Part shown: positions 7,781 to 14,692 of the stretch, piece by piece
Layout: the number at the start of each line of letters is the position of its first letter
Position numbering within the stretch: position 1 is the stretch's first letter
Source of the DNA: JAFGHJ01 sp964606065
GTDB taxonomy: Bacteria; Hydrothermota; UBA3072
Reading direction: 5' to 3'
DNA length: 18,984 nt
Assembly: GCA_964606065.1 (NCBI GenBank)
Contig: CAZSEX010000037.1
Span: 1-18,984, forward strand
Program-made: the position numbers and the translations under genes
Notes under the pieces: model-generated
What the model saw: the letters and a program-made list of their open reading frames with translations, nothing else
What the model was told of the DNA's origin: nothing
The model's database searches: none

Positions 7781-8005
7781 CTATGATTCTCGATAAACAA
7801 TTCTACCTTTAGTAAGATCATAAGGAGATAATTCGACATTAACAAAATCTCCTACATCAATCTTTATATAATTCATTTTCATCTTGCCTGAAAGATAAGC
7901 AAGTATAACCGGATTATCTTTTAAATCCAATTTAACCCTGAACTTGGAATCCGGTAATTTTTCCACCACTTCACCTTTTACTTTTATTATATCTTTTTTA
8001 GCCAA
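7781..8005 (-). CDS. infA: Translation initiation factor IF-1
   Basis: IF-1 occupies the ribosomal A site during initiation and aids IF-2 and IF-3. 74 residues forming one S1/OB-fold domain, with LSGKMKMNYIKIDVGD and VELSPYDLTKGRIVYR matching the family. The start is TTG, eight bases inside the end of adk, with AAGGG about ten bases upstream; the alignment with other IF-1 proteins (MAKKD start) supports it. There is no map gene between adk and infA. Confidence 0.97.
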   Translation of the reverse strand: MAKKDIIKVKGEVVEKLPDSKFRVKLDLKDNPVILAYLSGKMKMNYIKIDVGDFVNVELSPYDLTKGRIVYRES

Positions 8006-8645
8006 CTTTTAAACCCTTTTTTATTCTACCGGCAATATTTTCCAGATTACCTTCAGCCGAAATTTTTAAAAGGATACCGGCATTACCATAGTATTCTTCC
8101 AGGGGCTTGAATTCTCTCTCGAAAATCGATATTCTTCTTTTTATTGTCTCTATTTTGTCATCTTCTCTCTGGATTAAAGGTCCACCACATTTGTCGCATA
8201 TTCCTTTTTGCCGGGGCGGATTATTAATTAAATTATAAATAGCTCCGCAATTTGAACATACTCTCCGGTTAGTCAATCTTTTGATCAAAACTTCCTTGGA
8301 AGCATACAGGCATACTGCAAAATCCAATTCTTCGTCTCTGCTCTCTAAAAAATCGTCCAACAATTCAGCCTGATTTCTGTTCCTCGGATAACCATCTAAC
8401 AACCATCCTTTTTCACTTTCTTCATTTGAAAGCACTTTTTTCACGGTCTCAAATACCATCTCATCGGGTACCAGCTCTCCCGAATTAACAAACCTTTCAA
8501 GTTTTTTGCTCAAGGGAGAAGATTCTTTTAATATCTGTCTGAAGATATCTCCCGTCGAATAATGTTTTATTTTTAAATTTTTAGCCAGAATGTCGGCATG
8601 TGTACCCTTACCGACTCCCGGAGGCCCAAGGAAAACCAATCTCAT
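7998..8645 (-). CDS. adk: Adenylate kinase, zinc-LID type
   Basis: Interconverts ATP + AMP and 2 ADP in the cytoplasm, setting adenylate energy charge. 215 residues with P-loop GPPGVGKGT (7-15), the AMP-binding STGD (30-33), DGYPR (84-88, R88 contacts AMP), a LID with C130-x2-C133-x16-C150-x2-C153 for zinc, and QREDD (159-163) followed by the RR pair. The long form with a LID is typical of bacteria. ATG overlaps the secY stop as ATGA, with GAGGA upstream. It ends eight bases inside infA, so the three genes are tightly coupled. An adk downstream of secY is a common bacterial arrangement. Confidence 0.98.
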   Translation of the reverse strand: MRLVFLGPPGVGKGTHADILAKNLKIKHYSTGDIFRQILKESSPLSKKLERFVNSGELVPDEMVFETVKKVLSNEESEKGWLLDGYPRNRNQAELLDDFLESRDEELDFAVCLYASKEVLIKRLTNRRVCSNCGAIYNLINNPPRQKGICDKCGGPLIQREDDKIETIKRRISIFEREFKPLEEYYGNAGILLKISAEGNLENIAGRIKKGLKVG

Positions 8646-9949
8646 CTTCTTCCTCTAATTCTACCTTTCTTCATAAATCCATCGTAATGTCTCATAAGAA
8701 GCTGAGACTCTAATTGTCGGGCGGTATCCAGAGCTACACCCACGATAATAATTATGGAAGTTCCTCCAAAATAAAAAGGTAATCTAAATTTAGTGGTAAT
8801 AATAACCGGAAGTACTGCAATAAATCCAAAGAAAAGAGCACCGGGTAAGGTTATTCTTGAAATCGTCTTATCAATATACTCGGCTGTATTTCTTCCGGGT
8901 CTAATTCCGGGTATAAAACCACCGTACTTTTTCAAATTAGCCGCCAGATCCTGGGGATTTATTACAATCGCGGTATAAACATACGCAAAAGCTATGATCA
9001 AAAGAACAAATAAAGTATTATAAAGAAACCCGCTCGGAGACAAAACATTAACAATCCAATCTGCCCACACTTTTCCTTTAAAAAATCCCGCAAAAGTAGG
9101 GATAATCATCAAAGCCGATTGTGCAAATATTATGGGAATAACTCCCGCGGTATTAACATTAAGCGGCAAATGAGTCGATTGACCGCCGTAAATTTTTCTT
9201 CCCTTAACTCTCTTCGCGTACTGAACAGGAATTCTTCTCTGCGCCTGCGTAACAAGTACCACAGCAGCTACAATAAGAACTGCAAAAACGACAAAAATAA
9301 GAGTGAGAGTCCAGCTTACAGCTCCCGCCATCAACATCTGCCAGAATTGTATCATCTCCGACGGTATTCTTGCAAGAATACTCATCATAATAAGGAGAGA
9401 AACTCCGTTACCTATACCGTTTTCTGTTATCAACTCCCCAAGCCACATAAGAAAAATGGTTCCCGCGGTCATCGTAACAATTATCGAAAATTTAACAAAA
9501 AGAGTCGGATTGGGTAAAACTGAAACCCCTCCCACTGAAATATTCTGCAGAAAAACAGTAAAGGAAATCGAATGAACAATGGCTATAGCTACGGTGAGAT
9601 ATCTTGTATGCTGCGTCATCTTACGCCTTCCCTCTTCTCCTTCCTTTGTTAATCTCTGGTAATATGGAATACTGGCGCCTAAAATCTGAAGAATAATCGA
9701 AGCGCTAATATAGGGCATAATGCCAAGAGCAAAAACAGTGGCTCTACTCAAATTTCCGCCAACAAAAAGATCAAAAAGCCCGAGCACAGACCCTCGCATT
9801 CTATCAAAATAAGCGGAAAGCACAGCTATATTCACTCCGGGAGCCGGTATATGACTTCCAAACCTGTATATCACCAGCATAAGCAGCGTGATAAGAATTC
9901 TTTTCCTTATATCTCCGACTTTCCAGAGATTCCGAAACGCATCAAGCAT
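8642..9949 (-). CDS. secY: Protein translocase subunit SecY
   Basis: Channel-forming core of the Sec translocon in the inner membrane, working with SecE, SecG and SecA. 435 residues with ten predicted membrane segments, roughly at 16-35, 70-90, 117-135, 154-174, 182-200, 209-233, 266-287, 308-330, 368-387 and 395-411. The N-terminal FGSHIPAPGV, the cytoplasmic loop QRRIPVQYAKR (237-247) and the GIRPGRNTAEYI loop (348-359) are SecY hallmarks. The ATG lies inside the end of rplO (8-base overlap); GGAGG is about 14 bases upstream, so coupling to rplO translation seems likely. It ends the spc part of the cluster. Confidence 0.98.
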   Translation of the reverse strand: MLDAFRNLWKVGDIRKRILITLLMLVIYRFGSHIPAPGVNIAVLSAYFDRMRGSVLGLFDLFVGGNLSRATVFALGIMPYISASIILQILGASIPYYQRLTKEGEEGRRKMTQHTRYLTVAIAIVHSISFTVFLQNISVGGVSVLPNPTLFVKFSIIVTMTAGTIFLMWLGELITENGIGNGVSLLIMMSILARIPSEMIQFWQMLMAGAVSWTLTLIFVVFAVLIVAAVVLVTQAQRRIPVQYAKRVKGRKIYGGQSTHLPLNVNTAGVIPIIFAQSALMIIPTFAGFFKGKVWADWIVNVLSPSGFLYNTLFVLLIIAFAYVYTAIVINPQDLAANLKKYGGFIPGIRPGRNTAEYIDKTISRITLPGALFFGFIAVLPVIITTKFRLPFYFGGTSIIIIVGVALDTARQLESQLLMRHYDGFMKKGRIRGRR

Positions 9950-10388
9950 CTTTTATTATTTTACCTCCGGCTTTCTCGATTTTTTCCCTGGCAGATTTTG
10001 AAAATTCATTAGCATGTATGGAAAGCTTTTTATTAATACTGCCTCTTCCCAGAATTTTAACTCGATCTCTTTTCTCTACAAGACCTTCTTTTCTGAGTTT
10101 CTCGATCGTAATTTCTTCACCGTCCTCAAATCTTTCAAACTTTTCAACATTAACAATCGAAATTCTATAGTTCTTCACTCTATTAAAACCTTTTTTAGGT
10201 ATTCTTTTTATGAGGGGTGTCTGTCCTCCTTCAAAACCTTCTCTGACACCGCCTCCGCTTCGGGCATTCTGCCCTTTCAGACCCCGTGTGGAGTAAGTTC
10301 CCATGCCGGAACCCGGACCCCTGCCAACTCTTTTCTTGCTCTTTCGACTACCTTTAGGCGGACTCAACTTACTTAATTCAATTCCCAC
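9942..10388 (-). CDS. rplO: 50S ribosomal protein L15
   Basis: L15 binds 23S rRNA and acts in late large-subunit assembly. 148 residues with the extended glycine-rich basic N-terminus (KKRVGRGPGSGMGTYSTRG, GQNARSGGGVREGFEGGQTPL) and the C-terminal globular domain ending in a typical SAREKIEKAGG helix. The start is GTG with GGAGG six bases upstream; it overlaps the end of rpmD by 11 bases. Between rpmD and secY, as expected for the spc operon. Confidence 0.97.
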   Translation of the reverse strand: MGIELSKLSPPKGSRKSKKRVGRGPGSGMGTYSTRGLKGQNARSGGGVREGFEGGQTPLIKRIPKKGFNRVKNYRISIVNVEKFERFEDGEEITIEKLRKEGLVEKRDRVKILGRGSINKKLSIHANEFSKSAREKIEKAGGKIIKDA

Positions 10389-10566
10389 TAATTTCCTCCA
10401 CTTCTACCAGATGCAACACTTTCCTTGCCATACCTCTGATAACAGGATTATCTTCGTGCGTAACGGTATCATTGATTCTCTTCAACCCAAGAGCTTTTAA
10501 TGTCCTTTTCTGTCTCTTGTTTGCTCCAATGCTACTTCTTATCTGCTTGACTCGCAACATTTTCAC
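10378..10566 (-). CDS. rpmD: 50S ribosomal protein L30
   Basis: Small large-subunit protein of the L30/L7e family. 62 residues: RVKQIRSSIGANKRQKRTLKALGLKRIND followed by the MARKVLHLVEVEE end match bacterial L30, and the length is near the usual 59-60. The start is taken as GTG at 10566, with GGGGAGGAG eight bases upstream; ATG at codon 3 (10560) is the alternative. Either way the gene begins well inside rpsE (35 or 29 bases of overlap), unusual for this pair. Confidence 0.95.
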   Translation of the reverse strand: MKMLRVKQIRSSIGANKRQKRTLKALGLKRINDTVTHEDNPVIRGMARKVLHLVEVEEISGN

Positions 10567-11077
10567 CGATTTTTCTCCTCCCCTTTAATATTTCTTCAAT
10601 CGATTTACCTCTGAGCTCGGAAAATTCCTGGGGGGTTCTCATAGATAACAATCCATTATAAGCCGCGATAATATTATTAAAAGGATTTTTAGAACCAAAA
10701 CACTTGGTAAGAACATCCCTGTATCCACCGAGCTCAAATATCGCCCTCAATTTATCATTGGCAATAATACCTGTTCCCGGAGCAGCCGGCTTAATCATAA
10801 CCAACGCAGATTTATACCGCGCGGTTATCATATAAGGAACCGAAGTCTCTACTATGGGGACATTAATCAATCTACCTCTGGCGCTTTTAACTGCTTTCTG
10901 AATAGCTGTGGGGACTTCGTCTGCCTTTCCGTGGCCATATCCGACAACACCTTGCCCATCACCAACCACAACCCAGGCGGAATAACGGAATTTTTTCCCG
11001 CCCTTCACCACTTTGGATATACGACCGATATTAACAACTCTTTCCTCGAGTTCATGCTCTCTTGGGTCTACTTTCAT
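10532..11077 (-). CDS. rpsE: 30S ribosomal protein S5
   Basis: S5 lies at the mRNA entry tunnel and takes part in decoding accuracy and mRNA unwinding. 181 residues: N-terminal double-stranded-RNA-binding-like domain (RVVNIGRISKVVKGGKKFRY, VVGYGHGKADEVPTAIQKA) and C-terminal domain with PAAPGTGIIAN and GSKNPFNNI. The ATG has only a weak upstream signal and comes 20 bases after rplR, the widest gap in the cluster. The C-terminal codons overlap the start of rpmD. Confidence 0.97.
   Translation of the reverse strand: MKVDPREHELEERVVNIGRISKVVKGGKKFRYSAWVVVGDGQGVVGYGHGKADEVPTAIQKAVKSARGRLINVPIVETSVPYMITARYKSALVMIKPAAPGTGIIANDKLRAIFELGGYRDVLTKCFGSKNPFNNIIAAYNGLLSMRTPQEFSELRGKSIEEILKGRRKIGENVASQADKK
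10575..10583 (-). promoter_or_regulatory. Shine-Dalgarno site for rpmD inside rpsE
   Basis: GGGGAGGAG on the minus strand, eight bases before GTG at 10566 and 14 before ATG at 10560. The spacing favours the GTG start. The site lies within the coding sequence of rpsE, where it is read as part of the S5 C-terminal segment. Confidence 0.7.
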
Positions 11078-11097
11078 TCTCGATTTTGTAAATCCGC

Positions 11098-11466
11098 TTA
11101 AAATTTCAGACCTCCTTCTCTTGCCCCATCTGCCAGGTTTTTAATGCAACCGTGATAAGAAAATCTACCTTTATCAAAGACTACCTTTTCAATTTTCTTT
11201 TCCCTACATCTCCCGGACAAGTACAGACCAACTTCTCTTGATTTTTCCTTTAATGTTTTACCTTTTATTTTATCACGTAATTCTTTGTCAATCGTGCTTG
11301 CCTGAACCAATGTATGTTCTTTCAAATCATCGATCACCTGAGCATAAATATGCTTGTTTGTTTTTGTGACGGATAACCTGGGTCTTGTGGGGACACCGAA
11401 AATTTTGTTTCGAGTTCTCATTTTCCTTTTTAATCTTTTTCTCTTACTTTTTTCGAACTCTCCCAC
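11098..11466 (-). CDS. rplR: 50S ribosomal protein L18
   Basis: L18 binds 5S rRNA and helps attach it to the large subunit together with L5. 122 residues: Arg/Lys-rich N-terminus (KRKRLKRKMRTRNKIFG), RPRLSVTKTNKHIYAQVIDD, and the C-terminal FDKGRFSYHGCIKNLADGAREGGLKF region (given as one family block at 97-122). The start is GTG, sharing one base with the rplF TAG stop, with GAGAGG six bases upstream. Normal length and place. Confidence 0.97.
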   Translation of the reverse strand: MGEFEKSKRKRLKRKMRTRNKIFGVPTRPRLSVTKTNKHIYAQVIDDLKEHTLVQASTIDKELRDKIKGKTLKEKSREVGLYLSGRCREKKIEKVVFDKGRFSYHGCIKNLADGAREGGLKF

Positions 11467-11999
11467 TATAAACCTCTCTTCCCTTCTTTATGAATAACAT
11501 ACTCATCTTCATACCTTATACCTTTTCCTTTATACACTTCAGCGGGACGTAAATCTCTAATTTCGGCCGCCTGTTCTCCAACCAGAGCCTTATCAATACC
11601 TGAAACCTTTATTTTATTCTCTTCAACTCTAAACTCAATTCCCTCTTTCGGCGTAACCTTTATCGGATGCGAATATCCAAGATCAAACTCTAAATCCTTC
11701 CCTTTTAAATCCACCCTGTATTCTCTCCCTCTGATTTCGAGAGTCTTTGCAAAACCATAAGTTACACCTTTCACCATGTTATTTATCAGAGAACGGGTCA
11801 ATCCCCAGAAAGCATTGCCTCCCTTTAAATCCCCAGCAACCGTCACAATAATTTTCCCATCCTTTATATCTACGTCAACACCTTGGGGAATTACTGTTTT
11901 CAACTCACCTTTCTTACCTTTAACTCTTATTCTTCTGTTTTCTATTTTAATATCTACTCCCTCGGGAACAAAAATTGGCTGCCGTCCAACTCTCGACAT
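11466..11999 (-). CDS. rplF: 50S ribosomal protein L6
   Basis: L6 sits near the GTPase-associated region and sarcin-ricin loop of the large subunit. 177 residues with two similar alpha/beta domains; MSRVGRQPI start, WGLTRSLINNMVKGVTYGF in the first domain and the C-terminal signature region AAEIRDLRPAEVYKGKGIRY. Normal length. ATG has GGAGG five to six bases upstream that overlaps the end of rpsH. Confidence 0.97.
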   Translation of the reverse strand: MSRVGRQPIFVPEGVDIKIENRRIRVKGKKGELKTVIPQGVDVDIKDGKIIVTVAGDLKGGNAFWGLTRSLINNMVKGVTYGFAKTLEIRGREYRVDLKGKDLEFDLGYSHPIKVTPKEGIEFRVEENKIKVSGIDKALVGEQAAEIRDLRPAEVYKGKGIRYEDEYVIHKEGKRGL

Positions 12000-12008
12000 T
12001 TGACCTCC

Positions 12009-12401
12009 TTACCACACCTGCAATAAAAGTTCGCCGCCGGCACCATTAGTTCTGGCTTCGGCATCGCTTGCTATACCCTTAGAGGTGGACAGAATTGATA
12101 TCCCATAACCTCGTTTAACAAGCGGAATATCTTTTTTTCCAACATATACTCTTTTTGAAGGCTTGGAAATTCTCTTAATTTCATGAATAGGTGATTCATC
12201 TTTTATATACTTAAGAGTAATCCTTACAACACCCTGGTTGCCATCCTCAATAAACTCAAAATTACCAATAAACCCTTCATCTAAAAGCACTCTCGTTATC
12301 TCTTTGGCCATATTTGAAGCCGGAACTTCAACATGTCTGTGTCTTGCAGAAACTGCATTTCTAATGCGCGTAATCATATCAGCAATCGGATCTGTCAACA
12401 A
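12009..12401 (-). CDS. rpsH: 30S ribosomal protein S8
   Basis: S8 binds the central domain of 16S rRNA and in enterobacteria also represses the spc operon. 130 residues beginning (M)LTDPIADMITRIRNA and ending with GYGISILSTSKGIASDAEAR and GGELLLQVW, both S8 hallmarks. Two TTG codons stand in tandem (12401 and 12398), five and eight bases after AGGAGG; either could initiate. There is no ATG before the conserved core, so a TTG start is required. Confidence 0.97.
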   Translation of the reverse strand: MLTDPIADMITRIRNAVSARHRHVEVPASNMAKEITRVLLDEGFIGNFEFIEDGNQGVVRITLKYIKDESPIHEIKRISKPSKRVYVGKKDIPLVKRGYGISILSTSKGIASDAEARTNGAGGELLLQVW

Positions 12402-12406
12402 AACAA

Positions 12407-12412
12407 CCTCCT
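12407..12412 (-). promoter_or_regulatory. Shine-Dalgarno site before tandem TTG starts of rpsH
   Basis: AGGAGG on the minus strand, overlapping the rpsN TAG stop, 5 and 8 bases before the two TTG codons. The 8-base spacing is closer to the usual optimum, so the second TTG (12398) is a reasonable alternative start, shortening S8 by one residue. Confidence 0.75.
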
Positions 12413-12596
12413 ACCAGGAAGACTTTTTAACTCCGGGAATTTCTCCCTTAAGAGCAAGTTCTCTAAAACACAAACGACACAACCCAAAATCACCTAAATA
12501 AGCGCGTCTTCTTCCGCATCTAAAGCATCTATTAACTTTTCGGGTCGAATATTTAGGAGTTTTCTTAGACTTTTCTATTAATGCTTTCCTGGCCAT
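12411..12596 (-). CDS. rpsZ: 30S ribosomal protein S14, type Z
   Basis: S14 is assembled late into the small-subunit head. This is the short zinc-binding form of 61 residues: C24-x2-C27-x12-C40-x2-C43, with the family end CFRELALKGEIPGVKKSSW. The gene is also written rpsN. ATG overlaps the rplE stop by one base (TAATG), with AAGGTG upstream. The zinc-free long form typical of Proteobacteria is not what is encoded here. Confidence 0.97.
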   Translation of the reverse strand: MARKALIEKSKKTPKYSTRKVNRCFRCGRRRAYLGDFGLCRLCFRELALKGEIPGVKKSSW

Positions 12597-13150
12597 TATG
12601 CACCTTTTTTAAAATTAAATGGTAGCCCAAACCTTTTAAGCAACTCCAGAGCCTCTTCATCAGTCTCGGCTGTTGTTACTATTGTAATATCCATACCAAT
12701 CACCTCTTTGACTTTATCGTAATCAATTTCGGGAAAAATGAACTGCTCGGAAATTCCAAGAGTATAATTTCCTCTACCGTCAAAAGAATCCGGATTCAAA
12801 CCCCTGAAGTCACGAATCCTGGGAATAGCGATATTTACAAGCCTATCCAGAAATTCAAACATTCTTTCTCTTCTCAAAGTAACCTTTAAACCAACGGGAT
12901 CTCCCTCTCTTAAAAAAAAAGTAGAAATAGATTTTTTAGCCCGTGTGGTCAGAGGTTTCTGTCCCGTTATTTCCTTTAAACTCTCTACTGCGGATTCAAA
13001 CATAGAACGGTCCTTCGCCGATTTACCTAAACCGCAATTAACAACAATTTTCTGCAATCGAGGAACACTCATGCAATTCTCGTATTTTTCAAGAAGATCT
13101 TTATTTATTTTCTCCTGGTAATATTTCTGCAATCTTGGTTTTTCTTCCAT
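12596..13150 (-). CDS. rplE: 50S ribosomal protein L5
   Basis: L5 anchors 5S rRNA in the central protuberance and contacts P-site tRNA. 184 residues: VPRLQKIVVNCGLGKSAKD, the TRAKKSISTFFLREGDPVG loop, IPRIRDFRGLNPDSFDGRGN and GMDITIVTTAETDEEALELL are all family blocks. Normal length. ATG has AAGGT six bases upstream. A run of nine U in the message (12912-12920) falls in the STFFL codons. Confidence 0.97.
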   Translation of the reverse strand: MEEKPRLQKYYQEKINKDLLEKYENCMSVPRLQKIVVNCGLGKSAKDRSMFESAVESLKEITGQKPLTTRAKKSISTFFLREGDPVGLKVTLRRERMFEFLDRLVNIAIPRIRDFRGLNPDSFDGRGNYTLGISEQFIFPEIDYDKVKEVIGMDITIVTTAETDEEALELLKRFGLPFNFKKGA

Positions 13151-13159
13151 TCTCTTACC

Positions 13160-13471
13160 TTATTCTATAATCTCGTTACATTTCTTACAGTAACGAACTT
13201 TCCGTCCATCCTCGAGAAACATAAAACCAACCCGGGTGGGCTCCCCACAAGAAGGACAAACCAATTTCACTTTAGAAATAAAAATAGGAAGCTCTTTTTC
13301 TAAAATACCACCTGGTTCTCCGCTTTTTCTGGGTTTTCTATGAACTTTCCTCAAGTTTATCCCTTCAACAACAATTCTATTATCCCTGGTTATCGCTCTT
13401 CTTACCTTTCCTTTTTTCCCCGCGTAGTTACCGGAAGTCACTAAAACAATATCTCCTTTTTTTATTTTCAT
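13160..13471 (-). CDS. rplX: 50S ribosomal protein L24, with four-cysteine tail
   Basis: L24 is one of the first proteins to bind 23S rRNA and lies by the exit tunnel. 103 residues: an N-terminal KOW motif (KKGDIVLVTSGNYAGKKGKV), the HRKPRKSGEPGGILEKELPI loop, then C72-x2-C75 and C95-x2-C98, a possible zinc site found in many but not all bacterial L24 proteins. ATG overlaps the rplN stop by one base, with GGAGG seven bases upstream. Confidence 0.97.
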   Translation of the reverse strand: MKIKKGDIVLVTSGNYAGKKGKVRRAITRDNRIVVEGINLRKVHRKPRKSGEPGGILEKELPIFISKVKLVCPSCGEPTRVGFMFLEDGRKVRYCKKCNEIIE

Positions 13472-13839
13472 TACTGTACCTCCGCGGCAAGCGATATCAA
13501 TCTCATAAAACCCCTATCTCTCAATTCTTCACCCACGGGACCAAAGATTCTGGTACCGACAGGTTCCTTATTCGCATCAAGTAAAACACATGCATTATCA
13601 TCGAACCTGACCGCAGTTCCATCCTCTCTTTTTCTTTCCTTTTTGGTACGGACTATAACGGCTTTATGAACTGTCCCCTTTTCAACCGAAGATCTTGGAG
13701 CCGCTTTAGTAACACTTACCACAACAATATCGCCCAATGCGGCATACCTTCTTCCCGATCCACCTAAAACTTTGATACAGGAAGCTTCTTTTCCACCTGT
13801 ATTATCCACAATTTTTAATTTTGTTTCCTGCTGTATCAC
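13471..13839 (-). CDS. rplN: 50S ribosomal protein L14
   Basis: L14 binds 23S rRNA and forms bridge contacts to the small subunit. 122 residues, the exact standard length, with KIVDNTGGKEASCIKVLGG, RKREDGTAVRFDDNACVLLD and GTRIFGPVGEELRDRGFMRLISLA. The start is GTG, overlapping the rpsQ stop as GTGA, with GAGG about nine bases upstream. First gene of the classic spc operon; no gap or promoter separates it from the S10 operon here. Confidence 0.97.
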   Translation of the reverse strand: MIQQETKLKIVDNTGGKEASCIKVLGGSGRRYAALGDIVVVSVTKAAPRSSVEKGTVHKAVIVRTKKERKREDGTAVRFDDNACVLLDANKEPVGTRIFGPVGEELRDRGFMRLISLAAEVQ

Positions 13840-14102
13840 TTCTTCGCCTCTGCTTTTTCAATTATCTTATCTACTCTCCATCTCTTAAGTTTCGAAAAGG
13901 GACGGGTTGAAACAATCCGAACAACATCTCCTAAAGAAACACTTTCGTTTTCATCGTGAGCGTAAAATTTCTTTCTCTTTCTAATATATTTCTTATAAAT
14001 TGGATGCTGAACTCTCCTCTCCACCAAAACCACTGCTGTTTTTGACGGAGCGACAGAAACAACTCTACCCACCTTCCAAGCCACTTTGTTTCTCCTTTTC
14101 AT
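13836..14102 (-). CDS. rpsQ: 30S ribosomal protein S17
   Basis: S17 is a primary 16S rRNA binder with an OB fold. 88 residues from the ATG at 14102: MKRRNKVAWKVGRVVS, then KTAVVLVERRVQHPIYKKYI, KFYAHDENESVSLGDVVRI and RPFSKLKRWRV, all S17 blocks. I chose the ATG because it matches the family N-terminus; an in-frame TTG at 14117 would add five residues but has no properly spaced Shine-Dalgarno. The gene starts 38 bases inside rpmC (53 with the TTG), so it is probably translated by coupling. Confidence 0.94.
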   Translation of the reverse strand: MKRRNKVAWKVGRVVSVAPSKTAVVLVERRVQHPIYKKYIRKRKKFYAHDENESVSLGDVVRIVSTRPFSKLKRWRVDKIIEKAEAKK

Positions 14103-14274
14103 TAAAAACCGTTTCAAGCCTTGCTATTTCTCGTCTCAATTGTCTAAAACGAGCAGGATTATTCACTTTTCCTTTCGCTTTTTCAAAACGCAGCGTAAAT
14201 AGTTCTTCTTTCAAATCGTGCATTACTGAATTTAATTCTGCTGCAGTCATTTCCCGAAGTTCTTTTGCTCGCAT
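14065..14274 (-). CDS. rpmC: 50S ribosomal protein L29
   Basis: L29 lies next to L23 at the exit tunnel, where trigger factor and SRP dock. 69 residues, an alpha-helical hairpin: MRAKELREMTAAELNSVMHDLKEELFTLRFEKA, then NNPARFRQLRREIARLETV, both diagnostic (given as blocks at 1-33 and 38-56). ATG overlaps the rplP stop by one base (TAATG). The last 12 codons overlap the beginning of rpsQ. Confidence 0.96.
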   Translation of the reverse strand: MRAKELREMTAAELNSVMHDLKEELFTLRFEKAKGKVNNPARFRQLRREIARLETVFNEKEKQSGLEGG

Positions 14275-14690
14275 TACAAAACTCCTTCTCTTTTTATAAA
14301 TCTGGTCTTAATAGGCAATTTAGCGCTTGCTCTTCTCAAAGCTTCTCTTGCCGCGTCTTCAGAAACACCTTCTAATTCTACAATTACTCTTCCTTTCCTG
14401 CAGGGGGCAACCCAAAAAAGAGGTTCTCCTTTACCTTTTCCCATACGGGTTTCCGCGGGCTTTTTGGAAACAGGCTTATCAGGAAAAATTCTTATCCATA
14501 ATTTACCTGCTCTTTTCAAATAGTGAGTTACAGTAACACGCATCGCTTCTATTTGCTGAGCGGTAATCCAACCTGTTTCAAGAACTCTGAGCCCAAAATC
14601 CCCGAAATCCAGCTTTACAGAAGCAGTCTCTTTACCTTTCATGTTATCCCTTTGTTTTTTTCTGTATTTAACTCTCTTTGGCATCAACAT
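14274..14690 (-). CDS. rplP: 50S ribosomal protein L16
   Basis: L16 contacts the A-site tRNA region and organises the peptidyl-transferase centre. From ATG at 14690 the protein has 138 residues beginning MLMPKRVKYRKKQRD, the usual family start; a TTG at 14696 (six bases after AAGGA) and an ATG at 14684 are alternatives. Family blocks seen: GLRVLETGWITAQQIEAMRV, WIRIFPDKPVSKKPAETRMG and GEPLFWVAPCRKGRV. It begins two bases after the rpsC stop. Confidence 0.96.
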   Translation of the reverse strand: MLMPKRVKYRKKQRDNMKGKETASVKLDFGDFGLRVLETGWITAQQIEAMRVTVTHYLKRAGKLWIRIFPDKPVSKKPAETRMGKGKGEPLFWVAPCRKGRVIVELEGVSEDAAREALRRASAKLPIKTRFIKREGVL

Positions 14691-14692
14691 AA

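Noticed and set aside
9119..9575. Plus-strand open frames opposite secY
   Set aside because: They are antisense to well-conserved membrane segments of SecY, and the Tyr/His/Asn-rich translation is what reverse-read hydrophobic codons give.
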